A stretch of 64,000 nt of DNA from CALAED01 sp035765195 (GTDB lineage Bacteria > Actinomycetota > Actinomycetes > Streptosporangiales > Streptosporangiaceae). The DNA lies in NCBI GenBank assembly GCA_035765195.1, contig DASTYC010000046.1:1-64000 (forward strand). The letters are read 5' to 3'. The translations under genes and the position numbers were made by a program. The notes beneath the pieces were generated by a model. It was not told where the DNA came from, did no database searches, and was given only the letters and a program-made list of their open reading frames with translations. The number at the start of each line of letters is the position of its first letter. The stretch's first letter is position 1. Shown one piece after another: positions 8,134 through 16,372 of this stretch.

Positions 8134-9126
8134 TCACCCGCGAGTGACGGCGGATGTGGTGTAGAGCTTGGTGATGACGTCTTCGATGTCGGGCTCCAGG
8201 ATGGAGATGTCGCGTACCGTGCCGGCCTCGGCCAGGTGGGCGATCAGCTCCCCGACCCGCGGTCCGTTCAGTGAGAAGGTCAGCCGTCTTCCGTCCGCCT
8301 CGACCGACTCGACCTCGACATCCGGCAGCGACGGCACGACGGGTAGCGCGTCGTCGAGCTGGACCACCATCCGGCGCCGGGAGCCGTAGCGGGCGTGCAG
8401 CGCCGCGATCGTGCCGTCGTGCACGATATGGCCGTGGTCGATGACGACCAGCCGCCGGCACATACGCTGGATGTCGGCCAGGTCGTGGGTGGTGAGGATC
8501 AGGGCGGTGTCGCCGGCGGCGATCAGCTCGACGAGGAACGAACGCACCGCTTGTTTGCTCAGCACGTCCAGGCCGATGGTGGGTTCGTCCAGGAACAGCA
8601 CTCGCGGACCGTGCAGCAAGGCGGCCGTCAGCTCGCCGCGCATGCGCTGACCGAGGGACAACTGCCGGACCGGGGTGTCGAGAAACCCGTCGAGGTCGAG
8701 CATGCTCCGCAGGCGGCGCAGCCGGGCGCCGTGTTCGCCGGCCGGGACACGGTAGACGTACCGGAGCAGGTCGAACGATTCGCTGAGCGGAAGGTCCCAC
8801 CACAGCTGTGAGCGATGGCCGAAGACCACGCCGATGTGCCGGGCCAGCCGGGTGCGCTGGGATACCGGGGTCAGCCCGCACACCCGCACCAGGCCGGCGG
8901 TGGGAGCGAGTATGCCGGTGAGCATTTTGAGAGTCGTGGACTTGCCGGCGCCGTTCGGGCCGATGTAGCCCACGGACTCGCCGTGCTCCACGGTGAGATC
9001 GATTCCGTCCACCGCGTCGACCACCCGCTTGTCTCGACGCGGCCACCGGCGCGTCGCGCCGGTTCGGCCGGCCGGCACACGTAGCGTGAACTGTCTGCGC
9101 AGGCCGCGCGCTTCGACGATGGTCAT
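8134..9126 (-). CDS. ABC-2 type exporter, ATP-binding protein
   Basis: A 330-residue ATPase with Walker A GPNGAGKST (about residue 57), signature LSLGQRM, Walker B VLFLDEPTIGLD and the switch His in TTHDL. The C-terminal 80 residues form the accessory domain common in drug and polymer exporters. ATGA overlap with the permease upstream couples the two. With the two permeases it forms a complete ABC-2 transporter that probably exports the cluster product or gives self-resistance. The substrate is inferred only from location. Confidence 0.9.
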   Translation of the reverse strand: MTIVEARGLRRQFTLRVPAGRTGATRRWPRRDKRVVDAVDGIDLTVEHGESVGYIGPNGAGKSTTLKMLTGILAPTAGLVRVCGLTPVSQRTRLARHIGVVFGHRSQLWWDLPLSESFDLLRYVYRVPAGEHGARLRRLRSMLDLDGFLDTPVRQLSLGQRMRGELTAALLHGPRVLFLDEPTIGLDVLSKQAVRSFLVELIAAGDTALILTTHDLADIQRMCRRLVVIDHGHIVHDGTIAALHARYGSRRRMVVQLDDALPVVPSLPDVEVESVEADGRRLTFSLNGPRVGELIAHLAEAGTVRDISILEPDIEDVITKLYTTSAVTRG

Positions 9127-9938
9127 GACCCGGTGCTCCTATAGTGTCTGAGTCCTTGTCGCCAGCAGGTGGCGGCGATGGTGGCCGCGATCGCCGCGAC
9201 GGCGGGCGAGGCCCACCCGGCCCAGGGCGGCGCACCGAGCGGGTCGGTGCGGCCGAGCAGCACGAGCGCGGGGTAGTAGGCGACCGAGGCGAATCCCAGG
9301 CCGTAGGCGAAGGCGCGCCTGAACCACCCGTTGTAGATGGTGATCGGATAGGTCGTGAAGTCGCGCCCGCCGTAGGTGACGGCGTTGCCGATCTCCGTGG
9401 TCTCGGTCCACCAGAACGCCAGGCAGGCGCTGGCCACGAAGACCGACCCGAAGAACACCGTGCCGGCCAGCGGGGCGAGCACGACCAGCAGCACCCGGGC
9501 CGGGGTCCAGTCCAGGTCCGCGGTGACCAGCGCGACGGCGAGGACGGCGGCGCCGAACACGGCGCGAGACATCCGGCGCAGCGGCAGCTCCATGGCCAGC
9601 ATCTGGGGCAGGGCCGCCAGCGGCCGGGCGAGCACTGTGTCCAGCAGGCCGGTGCGGACGTAGTGCTGGAGCCGGTCGATGTTGCCGAAGAGCAGGTCCG
9701 CGGTGGCGAAGGAACACGCGGAGAGCCCCACGATCAGCATGGACTCGGAGAGGCTGAAGCCGCCAAGCTCACGGGTGATGCCGAACAGCACCAGCACGGT
9801 GAGCACGTCGAACACGGTGGCCCATACGTTGCTGATCAGGTCGACCACGAACGAGGCCCGATAGGACGCCTGGGAACGGGCCTGCCCGCGGATCAGATGG
9901 AGCCAGGAGGCCGCCGCCGAGGGCCGGACGTCAGCCAC
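9123..9938 (-). CDS. ABC-2 family transporter permease
   Basis: A 271-residue permease with about six hydrophobic helices. It resembles the ABC2_membrane_6 (DUF990) group, with the FVVDLISNVWATVFD helix near the N-terminus and a NAVTYGGRDFTTYPITIY segment near residue 185. GTG start; it overlaps the second permease by 8 bases and the ATPase by 4. It should pair with the permease at 9931-10773 as a heterodimer driven by the ATPase at 8134-9126. Confidence 0.85.
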   Translation of the reverse strand: MADVRPSAAASWLHLIRGQARSQASYRASFVVDLISNVWATVFDVLTVLVLFGITRELGGFSLSESMLIVGLSACSFATADLLFGNIDRLQHYVRTGLLDTVLARPLAALPQMLAMELPLRRMSRAVFGAAVLAVALVTADLDWTPARVLLVVLAPLAGTVFFGSVFVASACLAFWWTETTEIGNAVTYGGRDFTTYPITIYNGWFRRAFAYGLGFASVAYYPALVLLGRTDPLGAPPWAGWASPAVAAIAATIAATCWRQGLRHYRSTGS

Positions 9939-10773
9939 CTTGGATCACCATGCGCCGCTCGGCCCTGCGCTGCACGGCGTGGCAGGTCGCCAGGATGGCC
10001 GCTGCCCAGGCGAGCTGGCCGGCGATCAGGCCGGCCTGACCGGCGGGCGGATCCCGCTCGACCAGCACGTCCAGCGGAGCCTGCACGATGCTCGGCAGCG
10101 GCGTGCCGACCCAGAACACCAGTTGCAGCCAGTCGGGCAGGAATCGGATGGGGAAGTAGAGACCGGACAGCACACCGGAGCCCAGGGTCCAGACGGTCAT
10201 CGGCCCGCGCACGTCGCCCAGCCAGTACGCGCTGGCGTTGACGAGCCAGCGGCAGCCGAAGCAGATCACCACCGCCAGCAGGACCGAGGCGGCGAACAGC
10301 GGGACGGTCTGCCAGCGGTGCGGTACATAGACGTCGAACAAGAGCACACCGACCAGCATGGGCGGTACGAACCGGGTGAGCATGGCGTGCCCGGCCCGTC
10401 CGAGGTCCGCGGCCAGGTAGCTGGTCACCGGGCCGACCGGGCGCAGCAGGTCGGTGGCGACCTCGCCGGTGCGGATCCGCTCGGCCAGGTCGGTCCATCC
10501 CCACAGCATCGTCACGGCCAGCAGGCCTTGGCCGGCCCAGACGAACATCGCCAACTGGGGGCGGTCGTAGCCGGCGGCCAGGCCACCCGCGCCGGCGGCC
10601 ACTGCCAGCATCACGTAACAGCGCATGAAGCCGAACACCGTGTTGGTGAACGCCCCGGCCAAGGTGGCCTGGCGGTAGGTGGAGTACCGCCGGAACCCCG
10701 ACCGGGCCAGCGCGGTGAACATCCGGGACGACCGCACCGCGTCCGCCCGCCGGTCTTGGGCGACGGCGGTCAC
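9931..10773 (-). CDS. ABC-2 family transporter permease (second subunit)
   Basis: A 280-residue permease, also of the DUF990-like type: RYSTYRQATLAGAFTNTVFGFMR at the first helix, TGEVATDLLRPVGP in the cytoplasmic loop typical of this family, and several later hydrophobic segments. Its GTG start shares one base with the carbamoyltransferase stop, so the exporter is translationally coupled to a biosynthetic gene. This supports a product-export role. Confidence 0.85.
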   Translation of the reverse strand: MTAVAQDRRADAVRSSRMFTALARSGFRRYSTYRQATLAGAFTNTVFGFMRCYVMLAVAAGAGGLAAGYDRPQLAMFVWAGQGLLAVTMLWGWTDLAERIRTGEVATDLLRPVGPVTSYLAADLGRAGHAMLTRFVPPMLVGVLLFDVYVPHRWQTVPLFAASVLLAVVICFGCRWLVNASAYWLGDVRGPMTVWTLGSGVLSGLYFPIRFLPDWLQLVFWVGTPLPSIVQAPLDVLVERDPPAGQAGLIAGQLAWAAAILATCHAVQRRAERRMVIQGG

Positions 10774-12809
10774 TATCGGCTGCCCGAGACGGCATCGACC
10801 GCTTCGCCCGGGAGCGTGTATCCCTCATCGCGATAGGCGATCGCCTGTTCTGGGATGAGCGGCTGCCAGCCGTACGCGGAGAAATGGACGCGGTTGCGGT
10901 GCATGCCGCGTTCAGCGGTCTCGCGCAGTCCTGGGTGCTCAGCCAACCGGCCCGCAATGATGTCGCGCACCTCGCCCGCCGCCGCGGCCTCGCGGATGTC
11001 GTACCGTGCGGCCAGTTCCAGGTCGGACAGGTAGAGATAGAGGTAGAGGTCCGGCAGCGCGTGCGGGTTCAGTTCGCGGCGCCGGGCGGCGGCGCGATCC
11101 GCCGGGATATGGGAGAACGGTTCGTGCGCACGCGGCAGCGGACCGTCGGCGTCGTAGTCGGCGAAGTTGCGCAGCACGACCCGGGCGCCGTTGATGTAAG
11201 CGACCCGGACCTGCCGGCGCAGGCAGAAGTTGAGCGCCTCGCCTATCGTGTCGATGATCGGCTCCCCCTTGTCGTTGAGTGAGGTGTTGCACAGCATGGG
11301 GACGCCGGTGCGCCGGTCGAACGCGGTCAGCAGGCGGTGCAACAGCGGGTTCTGCTCGTTGTTCAACGACTGGATCCGGGCCGAGAAGTCCAGGTGCGCC
11401 ACCGCCGGGATCCGGCTCCGCCGCTCGGGCCGGATGGTGAAGGTCTCGAGCATGTAGGGTGACGGCCGGCCGTCCTCGAACCACTCGGCCAGCCGGTCCT
11501 CGAGCACGACCGGTGCGACCGGCCGCCACCACTCCCGCCGCTTCATCGTGTTCAGCGCGTCCTTGGTGGCAACGGAGGTCGGGTCGCCGAGCAGGCTGCG
11601 GTTGCCCAAGGCCCGCGGGCCGATCTCCGATCCGCCGTTGAACCAGGCGACGGGCCCTTCCAGGAGGTCGTCCACCGCGACCTCGTCGTCGTACTCGCCG
11701 ACCTCGGCCACGAAGCCGGCGAACTCCCGCAACGTACCGTCCAGGTCTCCGTCGGCGCGCCCCAGGTAGGGGCCGGGATAGCGGAACTCGAATCGGCCCC
11801 CCAGCTTCTTGTGGAACGCCGCCAGCCCGATCCCCATCGCCTGACCGTCGTCCCCGACACAGGGCGGTGCCAGGAAACCGCGGAAGTGATACTTCGCCAT
11901 CAAGTGGCTGTTGGTGGGGCAGTTGAGCGCATACCCGCCGGCCACGGCCAGGTACGCCTGCGTCGGGTCGATCCGGTACCGCTCCAGGATGCCCTCAACA
12001 TTGCGTTCCATGATCATGACGGAGACCGCCTGCACCTCCTTCATGACCGCGCTGATCAGGCTCTCCTCTTCGGTGAAGGCGGGATCGGCGATGTAGGACT
12101 CACGGACCTGGCGCACGATGCCGCCCAGCACCGCTCTGGACCGCTCTACCACGTCGGTCTGGTCGAACCGGTGCTCCGCCATGATCTGCTCGCGGTCGCA
12201 CCGCCCCGCCGCACGAGTCGCCGTGGCCAGCGCCATCAGGCTTCCTTCGCGGCGGCGGAAGAGGTCCCGCGCCTCGCAGTACAGCGACCCCGGCGACTCC
12301 ACGGGAAAGAAGTCGACAGCGCCCTCGCGCACCACACAGCCGGCGAACCAGACGTCCTTGAGACGGCCGTCGAGCAATCGGTCGGGACGCCGGTCCACGG
12401 CGATACCGACGATGGTGCCGTCGAAGAAGACGTCGCTGTCCATGAGGACGGCGCTGTAGAGGTGCGCCACGCTGTGGAACGCGATGTCCGGCAGCTCTCT
12501 CACCAGGTGGTAGTCGTCGGTGGTGGCCAGGTCCGGCGTGCCCCACACCTCCACCATGTCGCCGAACGTCAGGCCCATCGGCGCCAGCAGGCGATTCAGG
12601 AAGCCGATCTCATCGGCCCGATCGAGGAACGGCGTGCGGTGCATCTTCTGCCCGGAGACCCGCTCCAGCTCCCAGTGCCGGACCAGCTTCACCCGGGAGC
12701 CGCGCTTCTCCCACAGCGACACGTTGTTGTCGTGCCGCAGCCGGACGTGGACCAGCCGGTGCAACCCGGCGGGATTCAGGTAGGCGGACAGGTAGAAGCC
12801 GTCCTTCAT
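10773..12809 (-). CDS. NodU/CmcH-family O- or N-carbamoyltransferase
   Basis: A 678-residue carbamoyltransferase. Family marks are HDNNVSLW near the start, the HSVAHLYSA metal-site segment near residue 115, GGYALNC near residue 290 and GPRALGNRSLL near residue 395 in the YrdC-like C-terminal half, then LCNTSLNDKGEP. These enzymes make carbamoyl-adenylate from carbamoyl phosphate and ATP and transfer the carbamoyl group to a hydroxyl or amine, as in polyoxin, cephamycin and tobramycin pathways. Length is normal. ATG 12809 is preceded by AAGGACGG. It lies between a free carrier protein and the exporter. It predicts a carbamate or urea group in the product; malayamycin carries such a group. Confidence 0.92.
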   Translation of the reverse strand: MKDGFYLSAYLNPAGLHRLVHVRLRHDNNVSLWEKRGSRVKLVRHWELERVSGQKMHRTPFLDRADEIGFLNRLLAPMGLTFGDMVEVWGTPDLATTDDYHLVRELPDIAFHSVAHLYSAVLMDSDVFFDGTIVGIAVDRRPDRLLDGRLKDVWFAGCVVREGAVDFFPVESPGSLYCEARDLFRRREGSLMALATATRAAGRCDREQIMAEHRFDQTDVVERSRAVLGGIVRQVRESYIADPAFTEEESLISAVMKEVQAVSVMIMERNVEGILERYRIDPTQAYLAVAGGYALNCPTNSHLMAKYHFRGFLAPPCVGDDGQAMGIGLAAFHKKLGGRFEFRYPGPYLGRADGDLDGTLREFAGFVAEVGEYDDEVAVDDLLEGPVAWFNGGSEIGPRALGNRSLLGDPTSVATKDALNTMKRREWWRPVAPVVLEDRLAEWFEDGRPSPYMLETFTIRPERRSRIPAVAHLDFSARIQSLNNEQNPLLHRLLTAFDRRTGVPMLCNTSLNDKGEPIIDTIGEALNFCLRRQVRVAYINGARVVLRNFADYDADGPLPRAHEPFSHIPADRAAARRRELNPHALPDLYLYLYLSDLELAARYDIREAAAAGEVRDIIAGRLAEHPGLRETAERGMHRNRVHFSAYGWQPLIPEQAIAYRDEGYTLPGEAVDAVSGSR

Positions 12810-12818
12810 GATCCGTCC

Positions 12819-13052
12819 TTATGCTCCGGTCCGCGCGACCACCAGACGTGCCAGAGAGTCGACGTCCGGGGCGTCGAACACCTCGGTGACGTCGATCGCG
12901 ACGGCACATTCCTGGTTCACCAGTTCAGCGATCTGCAGCAGGGCCAGCGAGCTCGCGCCGAGGGCGAACAGGTCGATCGCCGGGTCGAAGGGGCCGATCT
13001 GCAGGACCCGCTGCACGATGCCACAAACCCGCTCATACAGGTCAGAGCTCAT
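12819..13052 (-). CDS. Free-standing acyl/peptidyl carrier protein
   Basis: A 77-residue carrier protein with the phosphopantetheine site FALGASSLALLQI; the first Ser after GA is the attachment residue. ATG 13052 is chosen because GGAGGTGAGG lies directly upstream; GTG 13058 would leave almost no spacing. It lies between the phosphatase and the carbamoyltransferase. A free carrier, a free condensation domain (5829-7256) and a free adenylating enzyme (24999-26462) together could form a small acylation system that attaches an acyl or aminoacyl group to the nucleoside. It might also stand in for the carrier missing from the NRPS at 32005-39579 (inference). Confidence 0.85.
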   Translation of the reverse strand: MSSDLYERVCGIVQRVLQIGPFDPAIDLFALGASSLALLQIAELVNQECAVAIDVTEVFDAPDVDSLARLVVARTGA

Positions 13053-13734
13053 CCTCACCTCCGGCCGATGGGACCAACAGCGTCCGGCGCAAGGCGGCGA
13101 CCGTCTCCGGCGCCGCGGCCGGAGCCGCCGTCAGGGCGGCCCGGCACAGACTCGCCCTGACCTGGTGGAAGTCGCGCGCACCTTCCCGCCAACGGGCCGG
13201 CAGCAGCCGCCGCTGGGCGGCCAGGCACCCGTTGCTGGACTCGAAGTCGGCGCCGATGTCGGCCAAGGACACGCCGAGCCTGTGCAGCAGCAGCGCGACC
13301 ACCATGCCGGTTCGATCCTTACCGAGCGAACAGCCGAGCACGACCGGCCGGCTGCCGTGCTCGATCAGCCCGCGGGCGAGCACGTCGACGACCTCCGAGT
13401 ACCGGGCCATGTTGGCGCGGTATCGGGACAGCGGGTCGCCGTCGTCGAACTCGATCTCCCGCACCGGTATGCGGTGCCAGGTCCAGCCCCGGACCACCAG
13501 CGCCTCGGCACCACCGTCCCGCTCGACCTCCGGGTCGGTGCGCAGATCGAAGTACCAGGCCTGGCCGACCAGGCCGGTCAGCGCGTCCAAGCCGGCCGGT
13601 GCGAGGTGCCCCAGGGCGGCGGTGCGCAGCAGCCGCCCCGGCCGCACCGCTCGCCCGTCCTCCGTGCGAATGCCGCCGAGGTCGCGGAAGTTCGCCACCA
13701 GGTCGGGAAGCAGCACCCGGGTGGCGGCCATCAT
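13042..13734 (-). CDS. PTP/DSP-fold phosphatase (NikL/PolJ-like role)
   Basis: A 230-residue protein of the bacterial tyrosine-phosphatase-like family (Y_phosphatase3 type): NFRDLGGIRT near residue 15, GRLLRTA near residue 33, and the P-loop CSLGKDRTG near residue 135, a Cx5R motif. The usual His before the Cys is Gly. ATGA overlap with the radical SAM gene couples the two. In nikkomycin and polyoxin pathways a phosphatase of this same fold (NikL/PolJ) works with the radical SAM enzyme NikJ/PolH on octosyl-acid phosphates. The same pairing here is strong context for dephosphorylating a nucleoside intermediate rather than a protein. Confidence 0.8.
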   Translation of the reverse strand: MMAATRVLLPDLVANFRDLGGIRTEDGRAVRPGRLLRTAALGHLAPAGLDALTGLVGQAWYFDLRTDPEVERDGGAEALVVRGWTWHRIPVREIEFDDGDPLSRYRANMARYSEVVDVLARGLIEHGSRPVVLGCSLGKDRTGMVVALLLHRLGVSLADIGADFESSNGCLAAQRRLLPARWREGARDFHQVRASLCRAALTAAPAAAPETVAALRRTLLVPSAGGEDEL

Positions 13735-15098
13735 GAACCGGTCACCGCGGTCACGGTCGGCCGGCCTGCTGACGGATCGGTGACCCGCGGGATGCGCGCG
13801 GTCGCCGGCGTGACGTAGTCGTCCGCGCCGAACAGCAGCTCCAGGAACTCGGCCGGCTCGAACCCGGCGAGGCGGACCCGTTCCTCGTCGACGAACAGGT
13901 GCCGGTTGAAGCCGCTGAGCTGCCGCTCGGTCATGTCGTCACGCATCAGGTGGTAGGGCGTGTACAGAGTGGGCCGCACCCGGGCACCGGCCTCCCTGAC
14001 GGTCTCCATCGTCCGGCGGGTCCCCTCCGGGGTGGTGCCCGGCAGACCGACGATCACAAAGCAGTTCAGCTCGATGCCGTGCCGGTCGCACCAGCCCACC
14101 ACGGTGCGGAACCGGTCGAGCGCCGACTGCTTGATCCGAGGCAGGCCCTGCCCGCCCGCGGTCTCGAAGGTCTCCACTCCCACGCTGATCCGGACACAAC
14201 CGGCCCGTGCCATCTCCGCGACCAGTTCCTCGTCCAGATGATGCAAGGTGGTGGCACATTTCCAGCGGTAGCGCCGCGGCGCGCCGGTCAGCTCGGCACA
14301 CAGCCCCCGGACCCACGGCCGGTCCAGCGTGAAGGTGGGCGCGTAGAACGCGACGTACTCGAAGGGATGCTCGGCGAAGCAGGTGCGGATGTAGTCGACC
14401 GCGCGCCGCACGCTGATCCGTCGCTCGCGTAAGCCCTGCATGGCCGGCACGTCGCAAAAGTCGCAGCCGACCGGGCAGCCCCGGGCGACCGGCACCACCA
14501 GCTCGCGGCGCTCGGGGATGCCGCAGAACTTGTCCTGGTCGCGCCGGTACAGGTTGTCGTAGGCGGCATACGGGATGTCCCGTACGTCCGGCAGCACCCA
14601 GTCCCGCGCGGGCAGCCAGGTGCCACGGCGGGCGGGCGGCCGCCAGCCGGCCGCGGTGCGCAGCGCGACTCCCGCGAGGCCGGCGTCCTCCGGCCGCCCC
14701 GCGCCGATCCAGCGCACCACCTCGGCCACGCCCGCCTCGTAGTCGCCGCTCTCCACCACCGCGTCCAGGTCGAGCGAGCGGAAGTAGCCCGGATTCTGCT
14801 GACTCAGCCGGCCCACGGTCAGCACGGTCACGCCCGGCACCAGCGCCCGGACGTAGTCCGCCGCCCGGCGGACGCCTTCGACCACGTCGAAGTCGTTGAC
14901 CAATGCGACCACCTGGTACCCGCCCTGGTAGACGCGGTCGGCGAACTGTTTCCATGAGTAATTGAGCGCGCCGGCGTCGAGTCCGTCCACCATGTGGCCC
15001 TGCTGGCGCAGGTAGGCGGTGACCGAGAAGACCGGCAGATGATGGCCGGCGTTGAAGTAACTCGGCACGTGCGGTGGCCAGCACACGAGGATCTTCAT
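13731..15098 (-). CDS. B12-binding-domain radical SAM enzyme (NikJ/PolH-like candidate)
   Basis: A 455-residue protein. Residues 1-135 have the shape of a cobalamin-binding Rossmann domain (MKILVCWPPHVPSYFNAGHH start; no DxHxxG motif). The radical SAM core carries CPVGCDFC near residue 203, giving the CxxxCxxC cluster ligands. ATG 15098 is set by ATGA overlap with the kinase; a longer in-frame extension is not protein-like. NikJ and PolH, which rearrange 3'-enolpyruvyl-UMP into bicyclic octosyl acid 5'-phosphate, have this architecture. The adjacent phosphatase and the enolpyruvyltransferase elsewhere in the locus make this the best candidate for C5'-extension of the sugar, probably on a C-nucleoside. 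No alignment was run. Confidence 0.75.
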   Translation of the reverse strand: MKILVCWPPHVPSYFNAGHHLPVFSVTAYLRQQGHMVDGLDAGALNYSWKQFADRVYQGGYQVVALVNDFDVVEGVRRAADYVRALVPGVTVLTVGRLSQQNPGYFRSLDLDAVVESGDYEAGVAEVVRWIGAGRPEDAGLAGVALRTAAGWRPPARRGTWLPARDWVLPDVRDIPYAAYDNLYRRDQDKFCGIPERRELVVPVARGCPVGCDFCDVPAMQGLRERRISVRRAVDYIRTCFAEHPFEYVAFYAPTFTLDRPWVRGLCAELTGAPRRYRWKCATTLHHLDEELVAEMARAGCVRISVGVETFETAGGQGLPRIKQSALDRFRTVVGWCDRHGIELNCFVIVGLPGTTPEGTRRTMETVREAGARVRPTLYTPYHLMRDDMTERQLSGFNRHLFVDEERVRLAGFEPAEFLELLFGADDYVTPATARIPRVTDPSAGRPTVTAVTGS

Positions 15099-15751
15099 GA
15101 GCCGTTCCTCCAGTCCCGGATCATGCTGGCGGCCACTGGCAGCGGCACGACCAGCGCTGTCACGCGCCGACGGCATAGTCGTCGGCGCACGGACGGCAGC
15201 CTCGACCCGAGCGGTCCCGGGCCGACCGCCACCACCAGCGTCGCGCCCCTGGCCGCGCACGCCTGGTCGACGACCTGCCACCAGTCGCGGCGCCGGAAGC
15301 GCAGGACCAGGCGGAGCAGGGCCGGGAAGTCCCGGGTGGCGCGGACCCGATGGCCCGCCCTCGCCGCGGCGCGCACCTGGCCCGGCAGGTCGTCGTAGCG
15401 CCCCCGGTGGATGCGCCAGGCGCGCCGCATCACCCGGCCGAGGCAGACCGCGGTTGCCGCGTCCACCATGACGACGACCTGGGCATGAGAGACCCGGCGG
15501 TGGAGCGTGGGCAGGTAGTTGCCGTCGATGATCCACTGATCGGCCCGGGTGAGCGCGTCCTGCCGCCGTTCCCATGCCGCCGGGTCCGTGCGGACCCAGC
15601 CCGGCTGCCAGTACTCGTCATCGAGGTGGTGCACGGGCAGGGCGGCGGCGCTGCCGAGCAGCCGGGCGAAGGTGGTCTTGCCCGCCCCGGGGCAGCCGAC
15701 GACGACGATCCGGTTCGCTTCGCGCGGCCGCGTCCCCACCAGCGGATCCAC
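15095..15751 (-). CDS. P-loop kinase, adenylate-kinase/FlaR-like (copy 1)
   Basis: A 218-residue P-loop enzyme: Walker A GCPGAGKTTFARLL near residue 20, then HHLDDEYWQPGW and DGNYLPTL, which mark small-molecule kinases of the FlaR/adenylate-kinase-like group. GTG 15751 (or GTG 15739) is the start; it begins 2 bases after the oxygenase stop. A second kinase of the same type is at 22087-22659. In polyoxin biosynthesis a kinase (PolQ2) adds a temporary 2'-phosphate on which the later 2OG oxygenases and aminotransferase depend. A similar role for one or both copies is a reasonable inference; copy 1 has an extra Arg-rich C-terminus. Confidence 0.75.
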   Translation of the reverse strand: MDPLVGTRPREANRIVVVGCPGAGKTTFARLLGSAAALPVHHLDDEYWQPGWVRTDPAAWERRQDALTRADQWIIDGNYLPTLHRRVSHAQVVVMVDAATAVCLGRVMRRAWRIHRGRYDDLPGQVRAAARAGHRVRATRDFPALLRLVLRFRRRDWWQVVDQACAARGATLVVAVGPGPLGSRLPSVRRRLCRRRVTALVVPLPVAASMIRDWRNGS

Positions 15752-15753
15752 GG

Positions 15754-16281
15754 TCAGCGCAGCCCATGCACGAGCAGCGACACGCGGCTCTCGGTCACTG
15801 TTTCGCAGACCCTGGTGACCTGGTGCCAGGAGTGCTCCTCCCGGGCCAGCAGCGCCGAGGCGCCCAGCCGGGGCACCACCCGGCCGACCACCGACGTCGG
15901 GTCCGCGCTGGTGAGAATCTCCAGGCAGCCGCCCCACTCCTCGCGCCAGCCGGAGTTGAAGTACAGGATGTGGCTGAACAGCTTGTCGTCGCGGTCGGTG
16001 TGCGGACCCAGCCAGTCGCCGGGCGCGTGGCGCACCAGCCGCATCTCGATCCCGGTGGCGGGCGGCTGTTCGAGCAGGCGTGACACCTGCTCCCGGTAGT
16101 CCGGGGACAGCACGTCCGACACCAGCTCACGCCAGGGTTCCGGCAGGCCGTGGTCGTCCCGCCGGCCGGGCCGCACAAGCTCACGGGAAAAGTTGCGGTA
16201 CCGCTTGCCCGTGCGGCGCCCGCCTTCGTCGCGCCGCACATAGCCGTCCAGCGGCACGGCGTCCAGCAGCGCCATGGCCAT
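15754..16281 (-). CDS. 2OG-Fe(II) oxygenase, N-terminus apparently frameshifted (copy 1 of 3)
   Basis: The open frame gives 175 residues with the complete core of a short 2OG-Fe(II) oxygenase: iron ligands in PHTDRDDK and in SWHQVTRV, and the 2OG-binding Arg in ESRVSLLVHG. Its two paralogues (18257-18916 and 21390-22031) are about 40 residues longer at the N-terminus. ATG 16281 has no ribosome site at a good distance. The missing part lies upstream in another frame, starting at ATG 16372 (see 16282-16372). In the nikkomycin/polyoxin pathways such enzymes (NikI/NikM, PolD/PolK) oxidise and shorten the octosyl acid. Confidence 0.75.
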   Translation of the reverse strand: MAMALLDAVPLDGYVRRDEGGRRTGKRYRNFSRELVRPGRRDDHGLPEPWRELVSDVLSPDYREQVSRLLEQPPATGIEMRLVRHAPGDWLGPHTDRDDKLFSHILYFNSGWREEWGGCLEILTSADPTSVVGRVVPRLGASALLAREEHSWHQVTRVCETVTESRVSLLVHGLR

Positions 16282-16372
16282 CGCCGGCGCGAACAGCTCA
16301 CCTGGCTCTGGTGCTCAGCCAGCGATAAGGGTGCCGGTGCGAGCGGCCCCGGCCCCAATGGTCGCTCAGCAT
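16282..16372 (-). other. Probable out-of-frame N-terminus of the oxygenase at 15754
   Basis: ATG 16372-16370 overlaps the stop of the caspase-like gene (TGATG), the classic arrangement for a coupled downstream gene. It encodes MLSDHWGRGRSHRHPYRWL and then runs to a stop 24 codons from the start. The downstream frame, read after a one-base shift near 16310-16318, continues APEPGELFAPAMAMALL. The join HPYRWL-APEPGEL lines up with the paralogues' starts (WPHAYLADVL and FPWAYYEGAF). There is no long homopolymer here, so a true mutation, a sequencing error and recoding are all open. Confidence 0.55.

Noticed and set aside
7310..9235. Single 641-residue PHP protein
   Set aside because: The first part is a shadow of the ABC ATPase. 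The PHP domain begins only at ATG 8128 (or GTG 8137).
13731..15575. Radical SAM frame extended to 15575
   Set aside because: The extension is antiprotein-like and overlaps the kinase. ATG 15098 forms an ATGA overlap with the kinase stop.
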